A stretch of 64,000 nucleotides of DNA from DATDAW01 sp036524675 (lineage in GTDB: Bacteria > Verrucomicrobiota > Verrucomicrobiia > Chthoniobacterales > DASVRZ01): the NCBI GenBank assembly GCA_036524675.1, contig DATDBU010000181.1, positions 1 through 64,000 of the forward strand, given 5' to 3'. The translations under genes were made by a program, and so were the position numbers. Positions 35,398 through 42,989 of the stretch are shown here, piece after piece. Positions within the stretch are counted from its first letter, which is position 1, and each line of letters opens with the position of its first letter. The notes beneath the pieces were generated by a model that did not search any database, had not been told where the DNA came from, and worked only from the letters and a program-made list of their open reading frames with translations.

Positions 35398-36813
35398 ATG
35401 GCTTTCGGGAATCTAGCCGATGTCACGAGCGCGCTCGTCGTCCTGCTCGAGGCCAACGTGAATGGTCACCTCCAGCAAGGGCTCGGCCCGGACGTGACGG
35501 TCCTGCCGATGCGACCCGACCGTATCGATCCCGGTTTGCAGAATCGGCTGAGCCTTCACCTCTACCACGTCAACGAAGATCCCTATTACAAGAACGCAAT
35601 CGGCGAAGGCAACGATCCTCCCAACGTGGCGAAAGCGCCGATGAGCCTGTGTTTGTTCTACATTCTCACTGCGCACCACAACGACGGCCAGAGCGCCGCC
35701 GATGCGCTCCGGCAGCAGGAAATGATGGGCATGGCCTTGAAGACTTTTCACGACAACCCTGTGATCACGGACCGCACCGCCATCCCCCAACCCAACGGCA
35801 CGAGCATCCAGATTCTCTCGCCAAACCTGCGGAATCGGAACAATTCCATCCAGGTCATACTTCGCCCCGTTTCGCCCGAGGACGCCGTCGGCTTTTGGAC
35901 GACCGAAGACCAGCAGCTCACGACACTCTCCGCCTATTATGAAGTGCGCGTCATTTTCCTCGAACCGGAGCTGCCGCGATCGGTGCCGGGCATCGTCCTC
36001 AGTCTCGGTGCGTATCTCCAACAACTCGGCTCGCCCGATTTGCGCACCAGCACGAGCGCGATGCGTTTCACGCTTCCGGCCATCGCGGGTGGCGGCCAGC
36101 CGCCACCGATTGAAGCATCCCCGGCGCGCGCGGTCCTTGATGATCGCATCAATCCGCCGGCCGAACACCGCCGCTTTCGCCTGCTCGGCACCAACCTCAC
36201 CATCGGCCGTTCACAGATGCTGATCCTGCGCAACAGCCGCTGGCAAGTCCAACCCGCGCCGATCGAGGAAGCGCCGGTCGACCTTTCGCTCAATCCCAAC
36301 TGGTCTGTGCGCTTTACACCGAGTGCCGTGGAGGTGGAGCTTCGCTCGACACTCGATGTCCGCACGCCCAGCGGTATTGTGCAGACGCTGAACGTGCTTC
36401 CCGGGATTTACTCCGCGCACGTCCAGGCCGTCACGGAACAAACGGTCCTGCTTGGGCAGCTCAAGCAGATCATCTCCGCAAGCAACGAGACGGCATTCGC
36501 GATCGTGCCACGCATCGTTTCTTTCGCCGTCGCCGGCGGGAACATCCTGGTGGATCTCGGTTCGGAATTCGACCTCACGACCCTCACCTTCAACTCCGAC
36601 AACCTGCGCGTGAGCCTGGCTGGCGTCGCCTACACGCAGACAACCATCGCCCCGATTCAAAACCCCGGCGAATTCCGCGTTTCCGGCCCGAACCAAGTCA
36701 CCCTCCGGCCGCACGCCGGTTTGAATCTCACGCCCCTCACGCCCGAGGCGCACTCTTTCCGGCTCATCGTGAACGGCGCAGAGTCGCAGCCTTTCTGGAT
36801 CGAATTGCCCTGA
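35398..36813 (+). CDS. Pvc16/Afp16-like tail cap/terminator (DUF4255)
   Basis: This 471-aa protein has an N-terminal DUF4255/Pvc16_N domain: ADVTSALVVLLEANVNGHL, LSLHLYHVNEDPYYKN, LCLFYILTAHH, MGMALKTFHDNPVI and ILRPVSPEDAVGFWTT. In PVC and Afp this domain caps the end of the sheath-tube and sets its final length. The C-terminal ~250 residues form beta-rich Ig-like modules (RFRLLGTNLTIGRSQMLILR), an extension not present in short Pvc16 proteins that could face outward at the particle's distal end. Genes on both sides abut it closely. Confidence 0.85.
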   Translation: MAFGNLADVTSALVVLLEANVNGHLQQGLGPDVTVLPMRPDRIDPGLQNRLSLHLYHVNEDPYYKNAIGEGNDPPNVAKAPMSLCLFYILTAHHNDGQSAADALRQQEMMGMALKTFHDNPVITDRTAIPQPNGTSIQILSPNLRNRNNSIQVILRPVSPEDAVGFWTTEDQQLTTLSAYYEVRVIFLEPELPRSVPGIVLSLGAYLQQLGSPDLRTSTSAMRFTLPAIAGGGQPPPIEASPARAVLDDRINPPAEHRRFRLLGTNLTIGRSQMLILRNSRWQVQPAPIEEAPVDLSLNPNWSVRFTPSAVEVELRSTLDVRTPSGIVQTLNVLPGIYSAHVQAVTEQTVLLGQLKQIISASNETAFAIVPRIVSFAVAGGNILVDLGSEFDLTTLTFNSDNLRVSLAGVAYTQTTIAPIQNPGEFRVSGPNQVTLRPHAGLNLTPLTPEAHSFRLIVNGAESQPFWIELP

Positions 36814-36818
36814 CTCCG

Positions 36819-38894
36819 ATGCAAATTGAACTCATGGACGAACCAGCCGCATCGGTGCCGGAACCCCCCGTTGACGCCGTGGACGAATCGCCCTTTGCCA
36901 TCGATCCGCTGGAGGGAATGCTTCAGCGCATCTGGCTTCGCGCGCGCCGCCGCAAGGCCTGGCTGGATTCGCTGAATCGGACAGTCTGCGAACTGTCGCA
37001 CGAAGATTTTTTCAACGATCCCGACGTGCGTGCCCGTGAGCGCACGTGGCAGCAATCCGGCGATGGCCGCGTCTGGCGCGACGCCATTTCCACCGCAGAC
37101 CGATGGCTGGAATCTGAGGTCGCCGGTCCACTGCAACGCCTTACAAAACTTTTTCGCCTTTCGGAGAGCGAATCCGACCTTCTCCAAGCATCCGTCGCCC
37201 TGCGTATCGATCCTGCGCTCGGCCCGGTCTTTGGCTACCTGCAGGGCAGCAGCCAGCGCACCTTTCTCACGGCGCCACTCGTCTCGCGGCTCTTTGCGGA
37301 GACCGAGAATCCGCTGCCGTGGCGACCGGGCGGACCGCTTGATGCGTGGCGATTTGTGCGCGCTGGCGAAGCGTCCACTGGCGAAGCGGAGCCTCTCGTC
37401 AGCGACCCGATTCTTTCACGCTGGATTGCAGGGGAAGCCATTCCGGACGCGGCGCTCGGCGGCATCCTTCGCACAACGCCCGCGCGCGACCCGTTGAGCA
37501 ACTGGCCTCACGAGACTTTGGCCGATCTCATCCACCAGGCTCTCACCCGCCGCATCCCGATGCGTGTCGTCATTACTGGTCCAAAACGAAGCGGACGCGC
37601 GACGCTGGCGGCATGCGCCCTCGAGCGCCTCGGCTGGGTCGCCGCGCAGGCCGATACCGATCTCATCGAAGACCACGACTGGCCGGAAACCTTCCTGCGT
37701 ATCCAGCGCTTCGCGCGATGGGCCGGTCTCGCGCTGATCTGGCGCGGGTCGCGTCTTGACCGACCCTGGCCGCCCGCTGTTGAACCTTCGCCGGTGCAAA
37801 TCCTCGTGCGCGAACGTGACCAGACGATCGCGAACCGCCACGCCTCGGTGGATCATTTCATCGAGCAGCCGCGCCTTACGCTCGCCGACAAGACGCGTCT
37901 GTGGCAGGAACACTGCTCAGGGTTCGCAAGCTGGGACCCAACCGACCAGCGGCGACTCACGGGCAGCTACCGACTCAACGCCGGGCAGATCGTAGCTATC
38001 GGAAACTGCGGAGCGGCAACGGCGGCCGAAGCGGCGGATCTGGCCCGGGAAGCCACCCGCAGCGACCTCGGCGAACTGGGCCAGCTTCTCACCTGCGGCT
38101 TTCGCTGGGACGACATCGTGCTCAGGGCATCGTCGATCGAAGCGCTTCGCGACCTTGCCTATGAAGCGCAAGAGCGTGCCGAGTTTTGGGAAAACCCGGA
38201 AGCGCGACGACTCTTCCCACGCGGCACCGGTCTTACCGCGCTCTTTACCGGCGAGCCAGGCACGGGCAAGACAATGGCCGCCCAGATCATCGCCGCAGAA
38301 CTCCAGCTCGATCTCTACCGTATCGACCTGGCACGCGTGGTCAGCAAATACATCGGCGAGACAGCCAAACACCTCCGCGAAATCTTCGCCCACGCCGCGG
38401 AAATGTCGGCGATCCTGCTCTTCGATGAAGCGGACGCGCTCTTCGCAAAGCGCACCGACGTCCGTGACTCGCACGACCGCTATGCAAACGCGGACACGGG
38501 CTACCTGCTCCAGCTCCTTGAGGAATATCGCGGCCTTGCCATTCTCACGACCAACAAGCGTGGCAACGTCGATCCGGCGTTCTACCGCCGCCTGCGTTAC
38601 GTCTTCGATTTTCCCAAACCGGGTCCCGAAGAGCGGCTGCAAATCTGGTTGCGGCTGATGAAAGGACTGTTGGGTGGCGATACAGCCTGCCGCCTCGAAC
38701 CCGCCGCGACGCTGATCGCGCGACAGGTGGAAGTGTCCGCGGCACAGATCAAAAATGCACTCCTGGCCAGTGTCTTCATCGCGCGTCGCAATGGAGGGAG
38801 CGTGCAGCCACGTCATCTCGTTCTCGGGCTCGAACGGGAGCTGGCCAAGGAAGGTCGGTCCGCAGGCCAGCACATCCGCAACGAATTTTACTGA
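36819..38894 (+). CDS. eCIS AAA+ ATPase (Afp15/Pvc15-like)
   Basis: This 691-aa protein has a C-terminal classic AAA+ module with Walker A GEPGTGKT (478-485), Walker B ILLFDEADALF, the arginine-finger region YRRLRYVFDFP and a lid domain. A second, decayed P-loop GPKRSGRAT (254-262) lies in the middle, suggesting an ancestral double-AAA protein with one dead domain. Every eCIS has such an ATPase; it is thought to help assembly or cargo loading, not contraction. It begins 5 nt after the Pvc16-like gene. Confidence 0.9.
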   Translation: MQIELMDEPAASVPEPPVDAVDESPFAIDPLEGMLQRIWLRARRRKAWLDSLNRTVCELSHEDFFNDPDVRARERTWQQSGDGRVWRDAISTADRWLESEVAGPLQRLTKLFRLSESESDLLQASVALRIDPALGPVFGYLQGSSQRTFLTAPLVSRLFAETENPLPWRPGGPLDAWRFVRAGEASTGEAEPLVSDPILSRWIAGEAIPDAALGGILRTTPARDPLSNWPHETLADLIHQALTRRIPMRVVITGPKRSGRATLAACALERLGWVAAQADTDLIEDHDWPETFLRIQRFARWAGLALIWRGSRLDRPWPPAVEPSPVQILVRERDQTIANRHASVDHFIEQPRLTLADKTRLWQEHCSGFASWDPTDQRRLTGSYRLNAGQIVAIGNCGAATAAEAADLAREATRSDLGELGQLLTCGFRWDDIVLRASSIEALRDLAYEAQERAEFWENPEARRLFPRGTGLTALFTGEPGTGKTMAAQIIAAELQLDLYRIDLARVVSKYIGETAKHLREIFAHAAEMSAILLFDEADALFAKRTDVRDSHDRYANADTGYLLQLLEEYRGLAILTTNKRGNVDPAFYRRLRYVFDFPKPGPEERLQIWLRLMKGLLGGDTACRLEPAATLIARQVEVSAAQIKNALLASVFIARRNGGSVQPRHLVLGLERELAKEGRSAGQHIRNEFY

Positions 38895-38897
38895 TAC

Positions 38898-39164
38898 ATG
38901 GAAAACGCTCGACAGACTCCCAGTCTCAGCATTGGCACGATGAGCCTGCGGGTGCCCGGACATGATGCGGCAGCTGGCAATCGCATTGCACAGCAAACCG
39001 CCGAGCTGCTTGCCGCAGGCGCCACGTCCGCGAGTCTCGAGAACCGGCACATTGCCGCCCTGCGGCTGCGCGTGCAGTCACCGGCAGGCGCGAGTGAGGC
39101 CGAAATCGCCCGCGCCGTAAGCCGCGCTATCCTCGGTCGTCTGACCCCTTCCTCCGATGCCTGA
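38898..39164 (+). CDS. Small conserved-position eCIS protein, unknown
   Basis: An 88-aa protein between the ATPase (3-nt gap) and the Pvc7-like gene (8-nt overlap). It has an opening SLSIGTMSLRVPGHDAAAG, then helices NRIAQQTAELLAAG and SEAEIARAVSRAILGRL. I do not recognise a family. The tight spacing on both sides and the same codon style show that it is a real operon member; its size fits a chaperone or minor particle protein. Confidence 0.7.
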   Translation: MENARQTPSLSIGTMSLRVPGHDAAAGNRIAQQTAELLAAGATSASLENRHIAALRLRVQSPAGASEAEIARAVSRAILGRLTPSSDA

Positions 39165-39855
39165 CACCGGCCTCGCCAACAGCCCGAATCTCGTTAAGGG
39201 CGCAATCGTGCAGCTCATCGAAGATATCGTCGGCGTGCTGCCGAATGTCATTCCGTTCCAATACAACCCCACGAAACTCTCCCATACGATTACTCCCTGG
39301 AACCCATTCGAGGTGGATCAGACACAACGCGGCGCACAAGCCCCGAACGTCCAGCCCTTCGAGCCGAAGCACACCATCACCCTCGAACTCGAATTGGATG
39401 CCGCCGACGATCTCGAAGATGGCGATCCAGTCGCTTCCCTTGTCGGTGTCGCCGATCGTATGGCCGCCCTCAAAAAGCTCATCTTGCCGACCAAAGGTCT
39501 GCTCGGCGATTTGGTCGCAAGTGTACAAAGCCTCGTCGGCGGCGCGAGCGCACAGGCGACGCGGCCCACGGTGCCGGTGGCGTTTTTCGTCTGGGGACCA
39601 GGCCGGATTCTGCCCGTGCGCGTCACGAGTTTCTCCGTTGAGGAATCGCTCTTTTCGCCGACGCTCCATCCCTTGCAGGCTACCGTCTCGCTGGGACTTG
39701 AAGTGCTCACACCCGATGTCTTCAAGTGCCAGAGCTCCCTGAGCAGCGACCTTGCGGTGGCCGCTTATAACCTCACCAAACTTCAAGAGGACGCGCTCGC
39801 CATCGCCCACATCGCCAAGGCTGTCGACGCGGTAAAAGGCATTCTCCCCTTTTAG
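39157..39855 (+). CDS. Pvc7/Afp7-like baseplate-tube adaptor (CIS tube N-terminal domain)
   Basis: This 232-aa protein shows the hallmark FQYNPTKLSHTITPW near residue 30, then a long acidic strand TITLELELDAADDLEDGD, a PTVPVAFFVWGPGRILPVRV core and LHPLQATVSLGLEVL. This is the eCIS tube-initiator/LysM-partner family (Afp7/Pvc7, gp53/gp54 analogue) that joins the spike hub to the first tube ring. In many systems it is fused to a LysM domain; here the LysM-like part is the separate next gene. Confidence 0.85.
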   Translation: MPDTGLANSPNLVKGAIVQLIEDIVGVLPNVIPFQYNPTKLSHTITPWNPFEVDQTQRGAQAPNVQPFEPKHTITLELELDAADDLEDGDPVASLVGVADRMAALKKLILPTKGLLGDLVASVQSLVGGASAQATRPTVPVAFFVWGPGRILPVRVTSFSVEESLFSPTLHPLQATVSLGLEVLTPDVFKCQSSLSSDLAVAAYNLTKLQEDALAIAHIAKAVDAVKGILPF

Positions 39856-39890
39856 CTGACTCCTATTTAGCTGACAAACCCGCTCAACGC

Positions 39891-40172
39891 ATGGCTCACT
39901 TCGACAAAAAAAGCCGATACGTCCGTTTCGCCACAATGCTGGAGGCAACCGACCGGCGTGGACGAAAAGTGCAGTTCCTCACCCCCGCCGTGCCGGCTGT
40001 GCAAACGCAACTCGGCGAACATCTCCTGCGTCAAGGGCAGCGGCTGGATCACCTGGCGAGCCACTACCTCGGCGACCCCAACGGCTTCTGGCAAATCGCG
40101 GAAATCAATGACGCGCTCCTCCCAGACGCGGCACTCCAAGGCGCCAGCCTGAAAATTCCGCGAAAACGCTAA
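39891..40172 (+). CDS. LysM-like baseplate protein (gp53/tail X-like)
   Basis: This 93-aa protein carries one LysM-like module: GQRLDHLASHYLGDPNGFWQ followed by IAEINDALLPDA and a closing LKIPRK. This is the P2 gpX/T4 gp53-type baseplate LysM rather than a wall-binding one, because the W-x-I-A-x-x-N pattern and its place between the Pvc7-like and gpD-like genes are conserved in eCIS. It should sit as a clamp around the hub. It is followed after 6 nt by the gpD gene. Confidence 0.83.
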   Translation: MAHFDKKSRYVRFATMLEATDRRGRKVQFLTPAVPAVQTQLGEHLLRQGQRLDHLASHYLGDPNGFWQIAEINDALLPDAALQGASLKIPRKR

Positions 40173-40178
40173 AAACCC

Positions 40179-41339
40179 ATGGGCCTCGGCGTCATCATCG
40201 CATCTGGCGAAGAAAACGAATTGCTCGCGGACGAGCTTCTCGATTGCATCACGGAGGTGCGCGTCGAGCAGACGCTCGATAATCCGATCCATTTCGCGAT
40301 TCGTTTTCAGGAGGACATCGAGGATGGCGAGCCGCGCGTCCGCCAGACGCCCGAGCTGCAGGCGGAGCAGATCCTGACGATTGCCGTGGAGGTAGGAGAT
40401 GAAATCAAGTGCCTTGTGCGCGGACCGATTACCGAGACCAAAGGCTCGACGACCCTCGGAGGGCCAGGCTCGTGGTATGAAGTGCGGGGGCAGGATCGAC
40501 GCATCGAAATGAGCCGGGTCTGCGCACGGCGAGCCTGGATTGGACGCGCTTCGGAAGTTGCGCAGTCGATCCTGTCCTCGCACGGTTTTACGCCAGAAAC
40601 CCAGGAAACGACTCGAGTGTATGAGGAGAACACCGGCACACTCAATCAGCGCGCCACCGACCTCGATTTCGTCAAGCAGCTCGCGCGGACGAACAACCTC
40701 TGCTTCTGGATTTCCTATGAGTGTCAGTCCGGCGGCCTTAACCCGCTCGCCGCGGATTCGCTGACGGTTGAGGAAATCGCAAATTTCACCTCATCGCCGT
40801 CGCGGCCTGAGGGCGGACTCAATCTTCCGCTCCCACAGATCCCGCTCGTCGCTTCGACAGACGTGGCGTTCCGCGTGAACGTGGAAGCGGGGCGCTGCCA
40901 GAACGTCACAAGCTTCGATCTCAATGTCGATTCGGAACGCGCTTTTCAATTCAGCGGCAGTGCCGTGGACGACCGTTCCGTGCGACCCGAGACGACCTCC
41001 GCCTTGGACACGCAGCCTTCCATCTTTGTCGGAGGCGATCCGCTGCCGAGTATCGCGCCTTCCGAACGCAGCGCATGCCTCACCGTGGCGGGCAATCAGG
41101 AGGAATTGCAAACGCGTTCCGAAGCCGCGCTCACCGATGCCGGGTGGTTTGTCACTGCTTCGGCGAAAACGACCGCGCATCTGCTCGCCGGAATCGTGCA
41201 GCCGCATGACGTAGTGCCAGTCGAGGGCCTCGGAACCCGCGACAGCGGCGACTACCAAGTCAGTTCGGTAACGCACATTATCAACGCTGCCGACCATCAC
41301 ATGGAGGTGCAGCTCCGGCGCAACTCGCTGGGAACATAA
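40179..41339 (+). CDS. Phage late control D/gp27-like hub protein
   Basis: This 386-aa protein matches the gpD/VgrG N-terminal hub family: CITEVRVEQTLDNPIHFAIRF at the start, a barrel with LVRGPITETKGS, WYEVRGQDRR, then TDLDFVKQLARTNNLCFWI, the usual second-barrel signature. Three copies form the hub on which the spike and tube sit. In Afp8/Pvc8 the hub and spike are one chain; here they are two genes (gpD then gpV), the arrangement of P2-like phages and of many bacterial eCIS. Confidence 0.88.
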   Translation: MGLGVIIASGEENELLADELLDCITEVRVEQTLDNPIHFAIRFQEDIEDGEPRVRQTPELQAEQILTIAVEVGDEIKCLVRGPITETKGSTTLGGPGSWYEVRGQDRRIEMSRVCARRAWIGRASEVAQSILSSHGFTPETQETTRVYEENTGTLNQRATDLDFVKQLARTNNLCFWISYECQSGGLNPLAADSLTVEEIANFTSSPSRPEGGLNLPLPQIPLVASTDVAFRVNVEAGRCQNVTSFDLNVDSERAFQFSGSAVDDRSVRPETTSALDTQPSIFVGGDPLPSIAPSERSACLTVAGNQEELQTRSEAALTDAGWFVTASAKTTAHLLAGIVQPHDVVPVEGLGTRDSGDYQVSSVTHIINAADHHMEVQLRRNSLGT

Positions 41340-41380
41340 AGGAAACACTGGTCTACGACCGTCACCGGCCCGGCGAATCA

Positions 41381-41419
41381 GCGGTCACAGACAGTCACAG
41401 ACCGCCGCTACAGCGGCAT
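41381..41419. repeat. REP-like palindromic element, copy 1
   Basis: GCGGTCACAGACAGTCACAGACCGCCGCTACAGCGG-type sequence in the 100-nt gap between the hub and spike genes. It shares the string CAGACCGCCGCTACA with a second copy at 59341-59355. Inside it GCGGTC and GACCGC can pair. Such dispersed palindromes are typical of REP elements; inside an operon they may affect mRNA ends. Confidence 0.6.
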
Positions 41420-41439
41420 TTCTGCGGTCTTTAAACAAC

Positions 41440-42144
41440 ATGGACGACCCGACGCTCAACAGCGTGCTCGAAAGCGCCACAAGCCATTTCTACGGGAAAT
41501 ACCGCGGTCTGGTGGTGGACAACAACGATCCCACGCAACGCGGGCGGCTCCAGGTAACGGTAAACGCGGTGATGGGCGAGGAAGCAGTGTGGGCGATGCC
41601 GTGCCTGCCTTACGCCGGAGACGGCATGGGCACTTACCTGATCCCGGAGGTCGGCGCCGGTGTGTGGGTAGAATTCGAAGCCGGTGACCCTTCGTATCCG
41701 GTTTGGACCGGATGTTTCTGGGGTGACGGTCAGGCGCCAAAAAGCGAGCGAAACCAGACCGCGTCACCCACGCTCAAAGTCATCCGCTCCAAGGCGGGGT
41801 TGATGGTCACGATGGACGACTCCGGGCAGGTCATTTCTGTTAGCGACGAGGACGGCTCGAACCTCCTGACCATCGAAGTTCAGCGGGGGCAGATCACCAT
41901 CAAAGGCGCGACAAAAGTGGTGGTTGAAGCCCCACAGATCGAGCTCGTCGAAAACGCCACGCATCCGATTGTGTTCGGCGACGAGTTGATGAATTACCTC
42001 ACGCAAATCGTGCAGATCTATCAGACGCATCTGCACCCCGGAGAACTGGCAGCCGGCTTCATCCCGGTCACTCCTGCACCGCCCGTGCCGCCGATGCCGC
42101 CGCCGACTCCGGCGCTTATTTCCACCCGCGTCAAAGCGGGCTGA
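41440..42144 (+). CDS. Baseplate assembly protein V / gp5-like spike
   Basis: This 234-aa protein has the gpV/VgrG OB-fold: FYGKYRGLVVDNNDPTQRG, RLQVTVNAVMGEEAVWAMPCLP, LIPEVGAGVWVEFEAGDPSYPVWTG near residues 65-95. It continues with a beta-prism spike region of alternating strands (GQVISVSDEDGSNLLTIEV, GQITIKGATKVVVEAPQIEL) and ends in a Pro-rich tail (PPVPPMPPPTP). It forms the trimeric needle at the tip. The Pro-rich C-terminus is where a tip protein could attach. It is 6 nt upstream of the His-rich gene. Confidence 0.88.
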   Translation: MDDPTLNSVLESATSHFYGKYRGLVVDNNDPTQRGRLQVTVNAVMGEEAVWAMPCLPYAGDGMGTYLIPEVGAGVWVEFEAGDPSYPVWTGCFWGDGQAPKSERNQTASPTLKVIRSKAGLMVTMDDSGQVISVSDEDGSNLLTIEVQRGQITIKGATKVVVEAPQIELVENATHPIVFGDELMNYLTQIVQIYQTHLHPGELAAGFIPVTPAPPVPPMPPPTPALISTRVKAG

Positions 42145-42150
42145 CATCTC

Positions 42151-42492
42151 ATGCTGCATCCAGGAAAACATAACGACACGGCCAGCACCACCATGGCTGG
42201 TGCGATTGAGGCGGCGTTTGTGAATCAATGGCCTCTCTTTAATCCCGATCTGCCTCTGCCAAACGAGGAGCAGCTCGTACCGATGCGTTTGTTTTTCGTC
42301 GCGGTAGCCCAGGGCGTCGTGCAACACCTGCGCGATCATCCCGAAGCGTTCATCCTGGCGGTCACCAACACGTCCCACACTCATTCCGGTGGTGCGCACG
42401 TGCATGGAGACGGCTCTCACTCACACTCAGGCGGGGGCCATTCGCATCCGGCCTCGGTTACGCAAATCGCCGCACAACAAACCACTGCCTAA
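42151..42492 (+). CDS. His-rich protein next to the spike gene, possible tip component
   Basis: This 113-aa protein has an ordered N-terminal part (AIEAAFVNQWPLFNPDLPLP, EEQLVPMRLFFVAVAQGVV) and a C-terminal histidine-glycine tract with HTHSGGAHVHGDGSHSHSGG-type spacing, about nine histidines in 25 residues. No PAAR motif is seen. It occupies the slot between spike and gp25 genes where Afp/PVC have tip-related genes, so a metal-binding spike tip or its chaperone is a reasonable idea; the family itself is not recognised. Confidence 0.7.
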   Translation: MLHPGKHNDTASTTMAGAIEAAFVNQWPLFNPDLPLPNEEQLVPMRLFFVAVAQGVVQHLRDHPEAFILAVTNTSHTHSGGAHVHGDGSHSHSGGGHSHPASVTQIAAQQTTA

Positions 42493-42494
42493 AT

Positions 42495-42872
42495 ATGGCT
42501 GCCGTTGTCCAACGCATCCGCTTTCCCTTCGCCATCAACGCAAGCGTCGGACGACTGCGCCAGGAGCCCGATTACAACGCGTACATCGTCCAGCTCATTA
42601 AGCAGGTGATTTTCACCGGCCCTGGCGAGCGCATCAATCGTCCGCAATTTGGCGCTGGTGTGCGACGACTTCTCTTTGCGCCGAATTCCGTCGGGGCTGC
42701 TTCCCTCGCGCAGACCATGATCTTTCAAGCGCTGAATACCTGGCTCGGGACGCTGATCCGCATCGATCAGATCGACGTTGCCGCTGAGGAGGAAAGGCTC
42801 CTCATCAATGTGAACTACACCGTCCTGCAAAAAGGCGAACAACGCTTTCTCAACCTCGAAGCCACGCTGTGA
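42495..42872 (+). CDS. gp25/GPW-family baseplate wedge protein
   Basis: This 125-aa protein has the gp25 lysozyme-like fold pattern: IRFPFAINASVGRLRQEPDY, IVQLIKQVIFTGPGERINRPQFG, LLFAPNSVG, LGTLIRIDQIDV and INVNYTVLQKGEQ. In T4 and all contractile machines it starts sheath polymerisation by giving the sheath its first handshake strands. Normal length; 2 nt after the His-rich gene. Confidence 0.92.
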   Translation: MAAVVQRIRFPFAINASVGRLRQEPDYNAYIVQLIKQVIFTGPGERINRPQFGAGVRRLLFAPNSVGAASLAQTMIFQALNTWLGTLIRIDQIDVAAEEERLLINVNYTVLQKGEQRFLNLEATL

Positions 42873-42899
42873 CTCGAGCAGAATCACAGAAGAGAAGAT

Positions 42900-42973
42900 A
42901 ACGAAGGAAGCCAAGTGAAAGGGCCGAACGCGCCTCAGGTGCGCTGCTGACACACACCCTCGTTCCCTTCGTT
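42900..42973. repeat. Imperfect inverted repeat upstream of baseplate J gene
   Basis: AACGAAGGAAG (42900-42910) and TTCCCTTCGTT (42963-42973) are nearly complementary and frame the 117-nt gap between gp25 and the first baseplate-J gene. The style (gataacgaagg) is that of short dispersed repeats. It could be an internal pause or processing site; no promoter is recognised. Confidence 0.4.
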
Positions 42974-42989
42974 TCCTCGTAAACTCACC

